A stretch of 64,000 bases of DNA from DATBQN01 sp963799925 (GTDB lineage: Bacteria > Acidobacteriota > Thermoanaerobaculia > Multivoradales > UBA5704), in contig CAWCYZ010000001.1 in assembly GCA_963799925.1 (NCBI GenBank), positions 1 to 64,000 of the forward strand, written 5' to 3'. The notes beneath the pieces were generated by a model. It was given only the letters and a program-made list of their open reading frames with translations, did not search any database and was not told the origin of the DNA. Of this stretch, positions 21,660-32,066 are shown piece by piece (positions within the stretch are counted from its first letter, which is position 1; each line of letters starts with the position of its first letter). The position numbers and the translations under genes are program-made.

Positions 21660-22757
21660 CTGACGTGGGCCGGCGGCCAGTGGCCGGGGAGGGTGGCGGC
21701 GATGCCCATGCCCATCCCGAAGCCGATGGCGAGCCCCAGGCCGCCGCCGAGCCCCGAGAGGGCGACCGCCTCGATGAGGAACTGCGCCAGCACGTCCGGC
21801 GGCGGGCGCCGACCGCCTTCCGCAGGCCGATCTCGCGCGTGCGCTCGGTCACCGAGACGAGCATGATGTTCATGATCCCGATGCCGCCGACGAGGAGGGC
21901 GATCGACACCACCCCGCCGACCGCCGCGGTGACCCCGCCGAGGATGCTGTGGAGGATCTCGAGGACCTGGTCCTGCGCGAGGACGCGGAAGTCGTCCGGC
22001 TGGTCCTTGGCGAGGTGGTGGCGCTGGCGCAGCACGCGGGTGACGCCGTCCTTCACCTCGTCGACCGACGCCGGCGTCCGCGCCTGGATGCGTAGCGTGA
22101 TCGCGTCGCCCGCGGCGCGCCCGAACATGGCGATGCCGAGGTCGAAGGGCACGTAGACGATGTCGTCCAGGTCCATCCCCAGGCTCTGCCCCTTCTTCTC
22201 CATCACCCCGATCACCGTCACCTGGCGGTTGCCGACGTAGATCTCCTTGCCGAGCGGCCGGCGGCCGAGCTTGAGCTCGGGGGCGGTCTGCGGCCCGATC
22301 ACCGCCACCTGGCGATGGCCGCCGATGTCGACCGCCGAGAAGAAGCGGCCCTGGTCGACCGTGAAGTTGAGCACCTCCTGGGCGTCCTGGTTGACCCCGA
22401 GGACGGCGAACGGCTGGTGATCGCGGTCGGCGTACTTGACGGTCGCGTCGCCGGCCAGGACCGGGGTGATGAGGCGCACGCCGGGGACCGGCTGCCGCAC
22501 CGCCTGGCCGTCCGCCCAGGTGAGGCGGACCTGCCGCGCCGCCACCCCGGGCAGGTTGTCGCCGCGGTCGGGCACCACGAAGATGTAGGTCGCCCCCACC
22601 CCCTGGAGCTGCTGGTGAGCATGAACTCGAGCCCCTGGACGAGCGAGACGACGGTGATCACCGCGGCGACGCCGACGACGATGCCGAGCATGGTCAGCAC
22701 CGAGCGCATGCGGTTCGCCCACAGCGCGGCGAGGGCGGCCTTCAGGTTCTCGACCAG
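21660..22757 (-). pseudogene. MacB-type permease lacking its last ~40 residues, cut at about 21,660
   Basis: N-terminal helix with RMRSVLTMLGIVVGVAAVIT, a MacB periplasmic domain (GVMEKKGQSLGMDLDDIVYV) and the FtsX block IMNIMLVSVTERTREIG followed by RKAVGA. A shift lies near 22,610 and another near 21,815. The sequence stops matching its neighbour paralogue after HWPPAHV at about 21,660, where lower-GC DNA begins, so the final helix and RLDPI tail are missing. The start is uncertain: the frame is open from the stop of the upstream gene and has no ATG before 22709. It is the last gene of the efflux operon read leftwards from 28345. Confidence 0.75.
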
Positions 22758-22771
22758 AAGCCGGCTCCGGC

Positions 22772-23989
22772 CTAATCGAAGCGGAGGGCGTCGATGGGAT
22801 CGAGCCTCGCCGCCTTCCCCGCCGGGTAGCTGCCGAAGAAGATGCCGACGAGGGCCGAGAAGCCGAAGGCGAGGCCGACCGCCCAGAGCGGCACGTGGGC
22901 GGGCGGCCAGGAGGGGAGGAGATGGGCGGCGGCGACGCCGAGGCCGTAGCCGAGGGCGAGGCCGACGGCGCCGCCGGCGAGCGACAGGGTGACCGCCTCG
23001 ATGAGAAACTGGACGAGCACGTCCTGCGCCGCGCGCCGAGCGCCTTGCGGAGGCCGATCTCCCGCGTCCGCTCGGTCACCGAGACGAGCATGATGTTCAT
23101 GATCCCGATGCCGCCGACCAGGAGGGCGACGCCGACGATGCCGATGACGACCGCGGTGATGTTGTCGAGGATGCTGCCGGTCGTCTTCAGCAGCTCGTCC
23201 TGCACCTGGACCTTGAAGTCGTCCGCCTCGCCGGCGGCGACGTGGTGGCGCTGGCGCAGCACCTGCTCGATGCCGTCGCGCACCGGCTCGACCGCCGCCG
23301 CGTCGCGGGCCTGGAGCTGGAGCTGGACGGCCTCGCCGGCGTCGCGGCCGAAGAGCGTCAGCGCGGCGTTGAAGGGGACGAACGCGATGTCGTCGAGATC
23401 GCGGCCGAGCGACTGCCCCTTCTTCTCCATCACCCCGATCACCGTCGCCGGGTAGCTCCCGACGTAGATCTCCTTGCCGACCGGCCGGCTGCCGAAGCCG
23501 AGCTCCTCGCCACCCGGCGGCCGACGACCACCACGTTACGCCGGTTGTCGAAGTCGATGCGCGAGAGGAACCGCCCCCGCTCGACGGCGTGGTTCGCCAC
23601 CTCGGGGTAGTCCTGGTTCACCCCCTGGACCGACGCGGGGGTGTGCTGGCGGTCGCCGTACTTGAGGGCCGCCCGGCCGAAGAGGATCGGCGTGATCAGC
23701 CGGATGCCCCCCACCTTCCCGGCGATCGCCCGGCCGTCCTCCCAGGTGAGCTTGACGTGGCGGCCGGACACCGCTGGCCGCGCGGCCCGAAGTCCGGCGT
23801 CACCTGGATGAAGGTCGTGCCGACGCTCTGCAGCTGCTCGGTGATCATCCGCTCGAGCCCCTGGATGATCGAGACGACGGCGATCACCGCGGCGACGCCG
23901 ATGACGATGCCGAGCATCGTCAGGGCCGACCGCAGCTTGTTGGTGGCGAGCGCCGAGAGCGCGATCCGGAAGTCCTCGACGAAGGCCAA
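22772..23989 (-). CDS. MacB-type ABC transporter permease (several shifts)
   Basis: About 405 residues starting at TTG 23989 (LAFVEDFRIALSALATNKLR). The first helix is LTMLGIVIGVAAVIAVVSII, and a periplasmic domain ends GVMEKKGQSLGRDLDDIAFV. The block IMNIMLVSVTERTREIG and the tail GSYPAGKAARLDPIDALRFD complete it. Shifts fall near 23,780, 23,520 and 23,030. It shares the GVMEKKGQSLG segment with the next permease, showing recent duplication. It sits 15 bp after the ATPase stop and is clearly co-transcribed with it. Confidence 0.85.
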
Positions 23990-24004
23990 CGGGATCTCCA
24001 GCGC

Positions 24005-24702
<698 letters not shown>

Positions 24703-24703
<1 letters not shown>

Positions 24704-26020
24704 CAGCCGCCCTCCTTGGCGCCCTCCCGGCGCAGGTCCTCGCTCTCGGTGGTGGCGGAGACCGCCAGCCGGTCGCCGTCCTTGAGGTCGCGCAGCGTCC
24801 GGTACGGCCCGGTCACCACCCGCTCCTGCGGCTTCAGCCCGGAGAGGATCTCGACGTGGGTCTCGTCGGCGAGCCCGGTCGTGACCGGCCGCATCCTCGC
24901 CTTGCCCTCGACGACGACGAAGACGACCTTCACCTGGTCGTCCTTCTCGTCGTCTTTGGCCGCGGACGGGGCGGCGGCTGCGGAACCGGCCGCGCCGGGG
25001 CGGCTCCGGCATGGGCGGCGGCGGGACGGACGTGGCGGCCGCCGCGACGTCTTCGGTCGAGCGCTCGACCACCGCCTGGATCGGCACCGACAGGGCCTTG
25101 GCGTGCTCGGCGGCGCGGATCTCGGCGCGCACCGACATGCCGGGCCGCAGCGCGTCGTTGGCGTCCGAGAGCTGGATCTTCACCTCGAAGAAGGTGACGT
25201 CCGGCTGCGACGCCTTGCTCGCCCCCGAGCTGCCGACCTCGATCACCTTGCCATGGTACTGGCGGCCGGGGACCGCGTCGACTTTGAGGACGGCGCTCTG
25301 CCCGACCCGGATGTTGACGATCTCGGTCTCGTCGACGTCGACCTTGGCGAGGATCTCCGACAGGTCGGCGATGGTGCCGATCACCGAGCCCGGGTTGTTC
25401 ATCGTGCCGGAGACCACCACCTCGCCCTGCTCGGCGTTCAGCTTGATCACCCGGCCGGAGATCGGCGAGTAGATCGTCGTCTTGGTCAGGTCGTCCGCCG
25501 CCTTGTCGAGGTTCGCCTTCGCCTGGCGCACCGCGTCGCGCGCCTGGTCGAGCTCGAGCCGCGCCGCGGTGGTGGAGAGCTCGGAGGAGTCGAGCTGCTC
25601 GCGCGAGAGGATCCCCTGCCCGTTCAGGCTCCGCGCCCGCTTCACCTTGATCTCGGAGTCGGCGAGCATCGCCTGCGCCTTGGCGACCGCGGTCTCGGAG
25701 CTGCGCAGCTGCGCCGCCCACTGGTCGCGCGCCGCGATGAACGCCTGCTGCTCGAGCTGCAGGAAGGGCTGGCCGGCGCGGATCGCGTCCCCCTCCTGGA
25801 CGTAGAGCCGCTCGATCTTCCCCACCACGTGGGCCGAGATGTTGACCTTCTCCTTGGGATCGATCTCGCCGCTCGCCTTGACCACCTGGACGACGTCGCG
25901 CCGCGCCGCCGGCTCGGCGTACACCTTGGCCCCCCCCTTGCCGCCGCCGCCGCGCAGGCTGGCGACGACGACGGCAGCGAGGGCGAGGACGACGCCGATC
26001 CCGATCAGGACGCGCTTCAA
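24703..26020 (-). CDS. membrane fusion protein, MacA type (two shifts near the 3' end)
   Basis: About 440 residues from TTG 26020, which overlaps the Yip1-gene stop (TTGA). An anchor helix (VLIGIGVVLALAAVVVASL) and a Gly-rich stretch precede the first lipoyl half (VVQVVKASGEIDPKEKVNIS). A coiled-coil hairpin of about 110 residues, the second lipoyl half (TTIYSPISGRVIKLNAEQGE) and barrel domains follow. Near the C terminus there is an inserted Pro/Ala-rich segment (from about 25,010 to 24,950) where the frame changes twice. The tail DDQVKVVFVVVEGKARMRPV closes the barrel. It bridges the permease/ATPase complex to the outer-membrane channel. Confidence 0.85.
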
Positions 26021-26718
26021 CCGCCCGCCCCGCGCGCGCCCCCGAGAGCGGAGAACCCGACGGTCACGGCGACGAGGAGCGCCCACAGCAGGACGACCGT
26101 CGCCACCGCGGTCGTGCGGCTCACCTTCGCCGCGATGCGATAGCCGATCGCCAGGAGCACCAGGCTCCACAGCGAGAAGAGGTCGAGGCTGGCGAGGAGC
26201 GTGACGAGCGGCCGCGCCGCTCCCTCGGGTGCCAGGAAGCTCAGGTTCGAGCGCAGCAGCCCCCCCTGCACCTCCTGCACCGTCAGCGCGCCGCGGGAGA
26301 GGGCGATCGGGATCATGAGGAGCGCCCGCACGGCGTTCGGCATCGAGGCGTGGAGCATCACCGAGAAGCTGGTGCGGTAGTCGAGCTGGCCGCCGAGCAG
26401 GTTGAAGAGCAGGAAGACCGCGGCTCCCACCAGGTAGATGACCGCCGGGCCGACGACCGCCACCGCCGCGGAGCAGCCCTTGATGAGCCCCGCCCGGCTG
26501 TCGAAGCCGGCGGGGACCTGCTGGTGCTGCGCCGCGAGCTGCTGGCGCATCACCTCCATCATGTCGAACCGGCTGAAGACGGCGAGGGTCGCCGCCCCCC
26601 CGAGCACGACGAGCACGGTGAGCGCCACCGCCCAGGTCGGCCGCCGGGCGATCGCCGCGAAGGTCTCGCCGGGCTTGACGAGGGCGCCCCAGAGCCGGCT
26701 CCAGCTACTGTCTCTCAT
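26017..26718 (-). CDS. Yip1-domain membrane protein
   Basis: An intact 233-residue protein with five predicted membrane helices: WAVALTVLVVLGGAATLAVF, a second at VVGPAVIYLVGAAVFLLFN, then three more. The Asn/Met/Pro-containing helix SVMLHASMPNAVRALLMIPI is typical of the Yip1 family (PF04893). The family often sits beside bacterial efflux genes, role unknown. It overlaps the TolC gene by 14 bp upstream and the fusion protein gene downstream, so it is part of the pump operon and may help assembly. The latter is inference. Confidence 0.8.
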   Translation of the reverse strand: MRDSSWSRLWGALVKPGETFAAIARRPTWAVALTVLVVLGGAATLAVFSRFDMMEVMRQQLAAQHQQVPAGFDSRAGLIKGCSAAVAVVGPAVIYLVGAAVFLLFNLLGGQLDYRTSFSVMLHASMPNAVRALLMIPIALSRGALTVQEVQGGLLRSNLSFLAPEGAARPLVTLLASLDLFSLWSLVLLAIGYRIAAKVSRTTAVATVVLLWALLVAVTVGFSALGGARGAGG

Positions 26719-28345
26719 ACGCCTTCTCGTCCTGGCTCGGAGTGAAGCTGAAGCGCCGCACCGCGGGGTCGCGGTCCTCGATCTCGACTCCCGCCTGCGG
26801 CAGCAGGGTGCCGGTGGCGCGGTAGTAGTCGGCGAGCGCCGTGCGGTAGCCGACGATGGCGGTGATCTCCGAGCTCCGCGCCGCCGTCAGGTCGTCCTGG
26901 ATGCGGGTGATCTCGAAGCTCGTCGACATGCCGTTCTCGTAGCGCTTGCGCTCGGCGTCGAGGTTGGTCTCCTGCGCCTTGCGCGCCGCCACCGCGGCGT
27001 CGATCTGCTTGGCCGCCGTCGAGACCCGCCGCGCCGTCTGCCGCACGTCGGTGATCACCACCGTCTTCAGCTGGTCGAGCTCGACCCGGGTGCGGTCGGA
27101 ATCGACGTCGGCGATCGCCTCCGAGGCCCGCGCGGCGCGGTTCTGGAGAGGCACCGAGAGGTGGAGCCGCGCCAGCCAGGTGGGGAACGTCAGGGCGGTG
27201 ATCTGCGAGAAGGCGCTGCCGAGGCCGAGGCCGGTGGCGGCGCCGCCGAGGCCGTAGCTGACGGTGAAGTCGAGCTGCGGCTGGGCCTGGTTGTGGATGA
27301 ACTGGGCGTTCAGCTTGGCGAGCTGGACGGCGAGCTCCTGGCTGCGCAGCTCCGGCCGGTTCTTCAGGCCGAGGGCGATCGACGCATCGACGTCGATGGT
27401 CGGATGCGCGGCGGTCTGCGGGTCGGTCGTCGGCTTGATCTCCGCCGTCCACAGCTCGCCGGCCGGGAAATTGAGCAGCCGGCGGAGCTGATCGGCGGCG
27501 TTCGCCACCTGCTCCTGGGCGCTGATGATCCCCTCCTCGCGGGTGGCGATCGTCGCCTGGCTCTGCACCAGCTCGAGGGGCGCCAGGGTTCCCACCTGGA
27601 CCTGGACCTTGTTGCGCTCGTGGAGCTCGCGGGCGAGCCCCAGGCTGTCCTGCGCGACGGTGAGCTGGCCGCGGGCGTCGACCAGCATCCAGTACGCGTT
27701 CACCACCTGCTGCAGGATCATGGTGAGCTGGTTGACGAACACCGCCTGGGAGACGCCGCTGGCGTTCTCGGCGACCAGCAGGGTGTGCTCGTAGGCGTCG
27801 CGGCCGAAGCCGCGCAGCAGCGGCTGGTCGTAGCTGAAGGTCAGCCCCGAGGTGTAGAAGGTGTTGCCGATGGTGTTGAGGTTGCTGGTCGGAAAGGCGA
27901 CGAACTGGTGGACGTTGGTGCCGCCGAGGGTGAGCGTGCCGCCGGTGGGGAACGCCTGCGCGAGGCTGAAGTTGAGCTGCTGGTCGCGCGTGTTGCTGGG
28001 CCGGGTGGCGTTGGTGCTCGCCTGCTTCTGGCCCTCGGCGATGAGGTCGCCGAGGAGGGTCAGGTCGTAGATGCCGAGCGCCTGGTAGATGCCGAGGCGC
28101 GAGTGGATGCGGTTGTAGCGCTCGATGACGACGCCCAGGTTGCGGCGCAGGGCGATCTCGATCGCCTGGTCGAGGCTCAGCTCGACGGCGCCGTTGGTGA
28201 CCGGGATGGCGACCTCCTCGGGCGCCTTGACCTCGACCTTCAACGGGAACTTCTGCTGCGGCCGCGCGGGCAGCGGCAGCAGGAGGACGAGGAGGCCGGC
28301 CACCGCCAGGCGGCGCGCGCTCTTGCTCGGACGAGACTCGTTCAT
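26705..28345 (-). CDS. TolC-family outer-membrane efflux protein
   Basis: An intact 546-residue protein. The start at 28345 gives MNESRPSKSARRLAVAG with a signal peptide cleaved near ARPQQ; an upstream start would precede the signal with charged residues. Two long TolC/OEP repeats are visible: the first around LSLDQAIEIALRRNLGVVI, the second around PTIDVDASIALGLKNRPEL, each with long amphipathic helices that build the periplasmic tunnel. It is the first gene of the operon TolC-Yip1-MFP-ATPase-permease-permease and forms the exit duct. Confidence 0.9.
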   Translation of the reverse strand: MNESRPSKSARRLAVAGLLVLLLPLPARPQQKFPLKVEVKAPEEVAIPVTNGAVELSLDQAIEIALRRNLGVVIERYNRIHSRLGIYQALGIYDLTLLGDLIAEGQKQASTNATRPSNTRDQQLNFSLAQAFPTGGTLTLGGTNVHQFVAFPTSNLNTIGNTFYTSGLTFSYDQPLLRGFGRDAYEHTLLVAENASGVSQAVFVNQLTMILQQVVNAYWMLVDARGQLTVAQDSLGLARELHERNKVQVQVGTLAPLELVQSQATIATREEGIISAQEQVANAADQLRRLLNFPAGELWTAEIKPTTDPQTAAHPTIDVDASIALGLKNRPELRSQELAVQLAKLNAQFIHNQAQPQLDFTVSYGLGGAATGLGLGSAFSQITALTFPTWLARLHLSVPLQNRAARASEAIADVDSDRTRVELDQLKTVVITDVRQTARRVSTAAKQIDAAVAARKAQETNLDAERKRYENGMSTSFEITRIQDDLTAARSSEITAIVGYRTALADYYRATGTLLPQAGVEIEDRDPAVRRFSFTPSQDEKAYERQ

Positions 28346-28451
28346 GCCATGACCCCTCAAACGTAGAAAAGAGTTGGGTGCAAACCGGCCCCCGGCGACC
28401 CGCGAGGCGGCCACCTTCCCTCGTTCTTGGTACGCGCCGGCCTGCTAAAGG

Positions 28452-29519
28452 TTATCGCACCCCCGCCGCGGGCGCAGGGAGCGCGCCGGGGAAGAAACAG
28501 GCGACGAGATGATCGGGCGCGGCGCCGCGGGCGGCTGCCGCTCCGCCGAGCGGCGCGGGGACCGGGGCGAGCGGCGGCTCCTCGACCGCGCAGCGCGCCT
28601 CGGCGACCGGGCAGCGCGGCGCGAACGGACACCCCGCCGGGCGCCGCGCCGGGTCCGGCGGCTCGCCGGCGAGCACGATCCGCCGCCGTCCGTCGCCGGG
28701 CGGCGGCACCGCCGCCGCCGGCACCGCCGACAGCAGGCTCACCGTATAAGGGTGCAGCGGCGCGGCGAAGAGAGCCGCCGCCGGCGCCACCTCGACCAGC
28801 CGCCCGAGGTAGAGCACCGCCACCCGGTCGGCCAGGTGCTCGACGGCCCCCAGGTCGTGGGAGATGAAGAGGAGGGCGAGGCCGAGCCGCTCGCGGAGGT
28901 CGGCGAGGAGGTTGAGGATCTGCGCCCGGACCGAGACGTCGAGGGCCGAGACCGGCTCGTCGGCGATCACCAGGTCGGGGCGGGTGGCGAGGGCGCGGGC
29001 GATCCCCACCCGCTGGCGCTGGCCGCCGGAGAGCTGGTGCGGGTAGCGCCCGGCGAGCGCCGGCGACAGGCCGACGAGCGCGAACAGCTCGGCGACCGCC
29101 GCCCGCCGCTCGCGCGCGCCGAGCCCGGCGTGCACGGCGAGCGGCAGGCCGGCGCTCGCCCCGGCGGTCAGCCGCGGGTCGAGCGAGCCGTAGGGGTCCT
29201 GGAAGACCATCTGGAACCGCCGGCGCAGCCGGCGGAGCTGGCGCCGCCCGAGCGCCTGGAGGTCGACCCCGTCGAAGCGCACCGCGCCGGCGGTCGGCTC
29301 GAGCAGGCGGATCAGGCAGCGGCCGAGGGTGGTCTTGCCGCTCCCCGACTCCCCCACCAGGGCGAGCCCCTCGCCGCGGCCGATGGCGAGCGAGACGCGG
29401 TCGACGGCGCGGGCGCGGCCGCCCCGCCGTCCGAAGCCCCGCCGCAGGTGGAACTCCTTGGTGAGCTCGACCGCTTCGGCGAGGGCGGTGGGCGCGGCGG
29501 GCGGGAAGGCCGGCATCAC
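28452..29519 (-). CDS. oligopeptide-type ABC transporter ATPase (OppF/DppF family)
   Basis: An intact 355-residue ATPase: Walker A GESGSGKTTLGRC, Q-loop FQDPYGSLDPR, signature LSGGQRQRVGIARAL, Walker B LVIADEPVSALDVS and switch ISHDLG. It ends with the oligopeptide-transporter C-terminal domain, which carries the Cys pattern CPFAPRCPVAEARC thought to bind an iron-sulphur cluster. The ATG at 29519 overlaps the stop of the OppD-like gene (TGATG). It powers peptide or nickel import with OppD, but no permease or binding protein lies nearby. Confidence 0.9.
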   Translation of the reverse strand: MMPAFPPAAPTALAEAVELTKEFHLRRGFGRRGGRARAVDRVSLAIGRGEGLALVGESGSGKTTLGRCLIRLLEPTAGAVRFDGVDLQALGRRQLRRLRRRFQMVFQDPYGSLDPRLTAGASAGLPLAVHAGLGARERRAAVAELFALVGLSPALAGRYPHQLSGGQRQRVGIARALATRPDLVIADEPVSALDVSVRAQILNLLADLRERLGLALLFISHDLGAVEHLADRVAVLYLGRLVEVAPAAALFAAPLHPYTVSLLSAVPAAAVPPPGDGRRRIVLAGEPPDPARRPAGCPFAPRCPVAEARCAVEEPPLAPVPAPLGGAAAARGAAPDHLVACFFPGALPAPAAGVR

Positions 29520-30687
29520 GCCGTGGGCTCGCCCGCCGGAGCCCGCTGTCCGGCGGTGATGGCTTCGCTGGCTCCGCTGGCTCCGATAGATCCGAGGCTC
29601 CGCTGGCTCCAGTGGCTCCGAGGGCTCCGGCGCCGCCGGCGAACGCCAGGAAGCAGCGCGCGGCGCGCTCGCCCTCCGGCGAATCGGCGGCTTCTGGCCG
29701 CTCGGGCCGCTCGAGCCGCGGCCGCTCCGCGGCGCAGCGCCCGAAGACCTCCGGGCAGCGCGGGGCGAAGGCGCAGCCGGGCGGGCGCTCCCCCGGCTCG
29801 GGCGGCTGGCCGGGGATGACGGCGAGCCGCCGCCGGCCGCCCGAGCCTTCCGGTGCCTGCCGCCGCGATCCCGGCGGCGCCGGGATCGCGGCCAGCAGGG
29901 CGCGGGTGTAGGGGTGGGCGGGGGCGCCGAAGAGGGCGCCGACGGGCGCCGCCTCGACCACCTCGCCGGCGTACATGACGACCGCGCGGTCGCAGGCCTC
30001 GGCGACGACGCCCAAGTCGTGGGTGATGAGGAGGACGGCGAGGCCCAGCTCGCGGCGCAGGTCGGCCAGGAGCTCGAGGACCGCGGCCTGGAGGGTGACG
30101 TCGAGCGCCGTCGTCGGCTCGTCGGCGACGAGCAGCTCGGGGCCGGCGGCGAGCGCCACGGCGAGCATGGCGCGCTGGCGCTGGCCGCCGGAGAGCTGGT
30201 GCGGGTAGTCGTCGAGCCGGCGGCGCGGGTCGGGCATCGCCACCCGCGCGAGGAGCGCCTCGGCCTCCCGCCGGGCCGCCCGGCGCGACAGGCCGCGGTG
30301 GGCGCGGATCGCCTCGGCGATCTGGAAGCCGATCGTGTAGACCGGGTCCAAGGCGCTCGCCGGCTCCTGGAAGACCAAGCCGATCCTGCCGCCGCGCACC
30401 CGCCGCATCGCCGGCGCGGGGAGCGCCAGCAGCTCCTCGCCGGCGAGGCGCACCCGCCCGGAGACGCGGCCGGGAGGCGGCACCAGCCGCAGCAGGGCGA
30501 GCGCGGTCATGCTCTTGCCCGACCCCGACTCCCCCACCAGGCCCACGCACTCCCCCCGCCGCACGGTGAACGAGGCGCCGTCGACGACCGGCACCCAGCG
30601 GCCGTCGACAGGAAAGGCGACGGTCAGGTCCTCGACCTCGAGGAGGTCGGGCAGGGCGGCGGGGGCGGGGGCGGGCGCGGCGGGCAT
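29516..30687 (-). CDS. oligopeptide-type ABC transporter ATPase (OppD/DppD family), shift near 3' end
   Basis: About 390 residues: Walker A GESGSGKSMTALALL, Q-loop FQEPASALDPVYTIG, signature LSGGQRQRAM, Walker B LLVADEPTTALDVT, switch ITHDLG, and CAFAPRCPEVFGRC in the C-terminal oligo-HPY domain. The frame of the main body stays open beyond the next gene's start. A shift inside the low-complexity stretch at 29,560-29,635 gives the expected stop at 29516 that overlaps the OppF start. The Pro/Ala-rich N terminus (MPAAPAPAPAALP) is unusual but in frame. Confidence 0.88.
29558..29636. repeat. imperfect 9-bp tandem repeat (GGAGCCAGC) in the 3' end of the OppD-like gene
   Basis: On the minus strand variants of GGAGCCAGC recur about eight times, encoding Gly/Ala/Ser or Glu/Pro/Ala by frame. 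The frame that fits the rest of the gene changes here. Slippage, real or during sequencing, is a natural cause. Confidence 0.6.
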
Positions 30688-30785
30688 CGGTCGGCTTTCG
30701 GTCTACGCGGGTCTACGCGCCGGGCGGGCGCCGCGCGGAGCGGGAGCCAGGGGATTCTAGCCCGTGCGCCCGGCACCCCGCGGCC

Positions 30786-30886
30786 GGTACTGCTCCGTCG
30801 GATCCCGAGGACGGCCGCCTGGAAGGGGATTCGGGAGGGTGGTCCCGAGGGCGCTCGCCCGCGGCGGACCCGACGGACCCACTACC
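30786..30886 (+). repeat. palindromic dispersed repeat, copy A
   Basis: One of five full copies of an element of about 101 bp with inverted ends (GGTACTG... / ...ACTACC). It has two internal direct copies of GGTCCCGAGGRCGGYCGCC, of which the first in this copy begins GATCCC. It lies between the OppD-like gene start and the 3' end of the Cys-rich gene at 30957. This copy has the most arm mismatches, so it may be decaying. Confidence 0.85.
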
Positions 30887-30956
30887 AGACGGCCGCGGCC
30901 GGCCGGCGGTTACCGGCCGGCGCGGGCGCTAAGGGGCGGAGGGGGAGCGGGGCGCG

Positions 30957-31307
30957 TCAGCAGTTGACCGGCCGGCTGCCGCAGATGCAGAGGGTGGTGC
31001 AGTTCCGGCAGCACTCCAGGCCGACGAAGACCGAGTGGCCATGGCTCCGGCACTGCTGGTCGCAGGCGTCGCGCTGCGCCTGGGTGCAGAAATTCGTCCC
31101 GCAGCCCGCCGCCGGGACGGCGGCCGCGGCCGGCTGGTCGAGCGAGGCGAGGAAGGCGCCGAGCGACGGGACGCTCGCCGGCGCGGCCTGGGAATGGGCC
31201 GGCGCGGGCTGGGCATGGGCCGGCGGCGCGGCGGCCGAGACCAGCGCGGGGACGGCGAGGAAGGCGAGGAGGAAGGCGAAGGCGGCGAGGATCGAGCGCT
31301 TTCTCAT
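30957..31307 (-). CDS. small secreted Cys-rich protein
   Basis: 116 residues. An N-terminal signal peptide (RKRSILAAFAFLLAFLAVPA) is followed by an Ala/Pro/His-rich linker to about residue 67 and a compact C-terminal domain with ten cysteines (GCGTNFC, ACDQQC, ECCRNC, LCICG, final C). The even Cys number and export signal suggest a disulphide-bonded extracellular peptide. I do not recognise the family. GAGAGACC upstream of the ATG is a fair ribosome site. It lies between two copies of the palindromic repeat. Confidence 0.65.
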   Translation of the reverse strand: MRKRSILAAFAFLLAFLAVPALVSAAAPPAHAQPAPAHSQAAPASVPSLGAFLASLDQPAAAAVPAAGCGTNFCTQAQRDACDQQCRSHGHSVFVGLECCRNCTTLCICGSRPVNC

Positions 31308-31430
31308 GGTCTCTCCTTTCGGGTTCAGGGCGAGCCGTCGTCTCCCCCATCCGCTGGGGCCAGGCTACCCCCCGGCGGGCCCTCCCGCAATGTCGCCGGT
31401 TCTTTACGGCCGGCCCGGCGGCGGCAGAAG

Positions 31431-31530
31431 GCACTGGGTCCGTTGGGTCCCGAGGACGGCCGCCTGGAAGGGGGTCGGGAGGGTGGTCCCGAGGGCGGTC
31501 GCCCGCAGCGGACCCAACGGACCCAGTACC
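31431..31530 (+). repeat. palindromic dispersed repeat, copy B
   Basis: A 100-bp copy with nearly perfect arms (ACTGGGTCCGTTGGGTCC at the left, its complement at the right) and one mismatch near the tip. The inner arm carries TTG/CAA where copies A, C and D carry TCG/CGA. It sits between the divergent Cys-rich gene (31307) and the mntA-like gene (31599), where it could affect both promoters. Confidence 0.9.
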
Positions 31531-31598
31531 CGGCCGAAGCGGTTCGCCCGAGCCCAAGGCCGCCTCGGCGCCTGGCGCGCCGGGGCGGCGCCGGGATC

Positions 31599-32066
31599 AT
31601 GGATAATGGGACCGTGGCCGGAGCTCAGACGACGGTTCCCGCGGTCCTCGACCGGCTCCGCGACCGGCTCGCGCGGCGGCCGGAGATCCTCGAGGCCTAT
31701 CGTTTCGGCTCGCAGGCGCGGGGCGAGGCGGCGGCCCATAGCGACCTCGACATCGCCGTCTACGTCGACCGCGACCGCCTGCCGCCGGCTCCCTTCGGCT
31801 ATGCCGCCGGGCTCATCGCCGATCTGCAGTCCGGGCTCGGCCTCGACCGGCTCGACGTCGTCGTCCTCAACGACGCGCCGCCGCTCCTCTATCACCGCGT
31901 GCTGCGCGACGGCGAACGTCTGCTCGCCCGCGACCTCGCCGCGACCACCACCCGCGAGGGGCGCGCCCTCTCGCGCTACTGCGACTACCTGCCGCAGCTG
32001 CGGAAGATCGACCGCGAGCTGGCCCGGCGCCTGGCCGACGGCAGCTTCGGACGGACGACGGGATGA
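31599..32066 (+). CDS. mntA: MntA-type minimal nucleotidyltransferase antitoxin
   Basis: A 155-residue protein starting at ATG 31599. It carries the nucleotidyltransferase motif GSQARGEAAAHSDLDIAVYV (GSx10DxD), with the third acidic position in LDVVVLND. Its stop overlaps the start of the HepT-like gene by four bases (ATGA), the standard arrangement of HEPN/MNT toxin-antitoxin pairs. In the studied Shewanella pair MntA inactivates HepT by poly-AMPylating a Tyr near its RNase motif. That residue is not preserved in the partner here. Confidence 0.85.
   Translation: MDNGTVAGAQTTVPAVLDRLRDRLARRPEILEAYRFGSQARGEAAAHSDLDIAVYVDRDRLPPAPFGYAAGLIADLQSGLGLDRLDVVVLNDAPPLLYHRVLRDGERLLARDLAATTTREGRALSRYCDYLPQLRKIDRELARRLADGSFGRTTG

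Noticed and set aside
20062..21660. Simple insertion of the middle segment into one MacB gene
   Set aside because: The left and right permease parts both contain the VTERTREIG block, so they cannot be the two halves of a single gene.
26438..28366. 642-codon plus-strand frame opposite the TolC gene
   Set aside because: Antisense shadow of an intact TolC-family gene with clear motifs on the minus strand.
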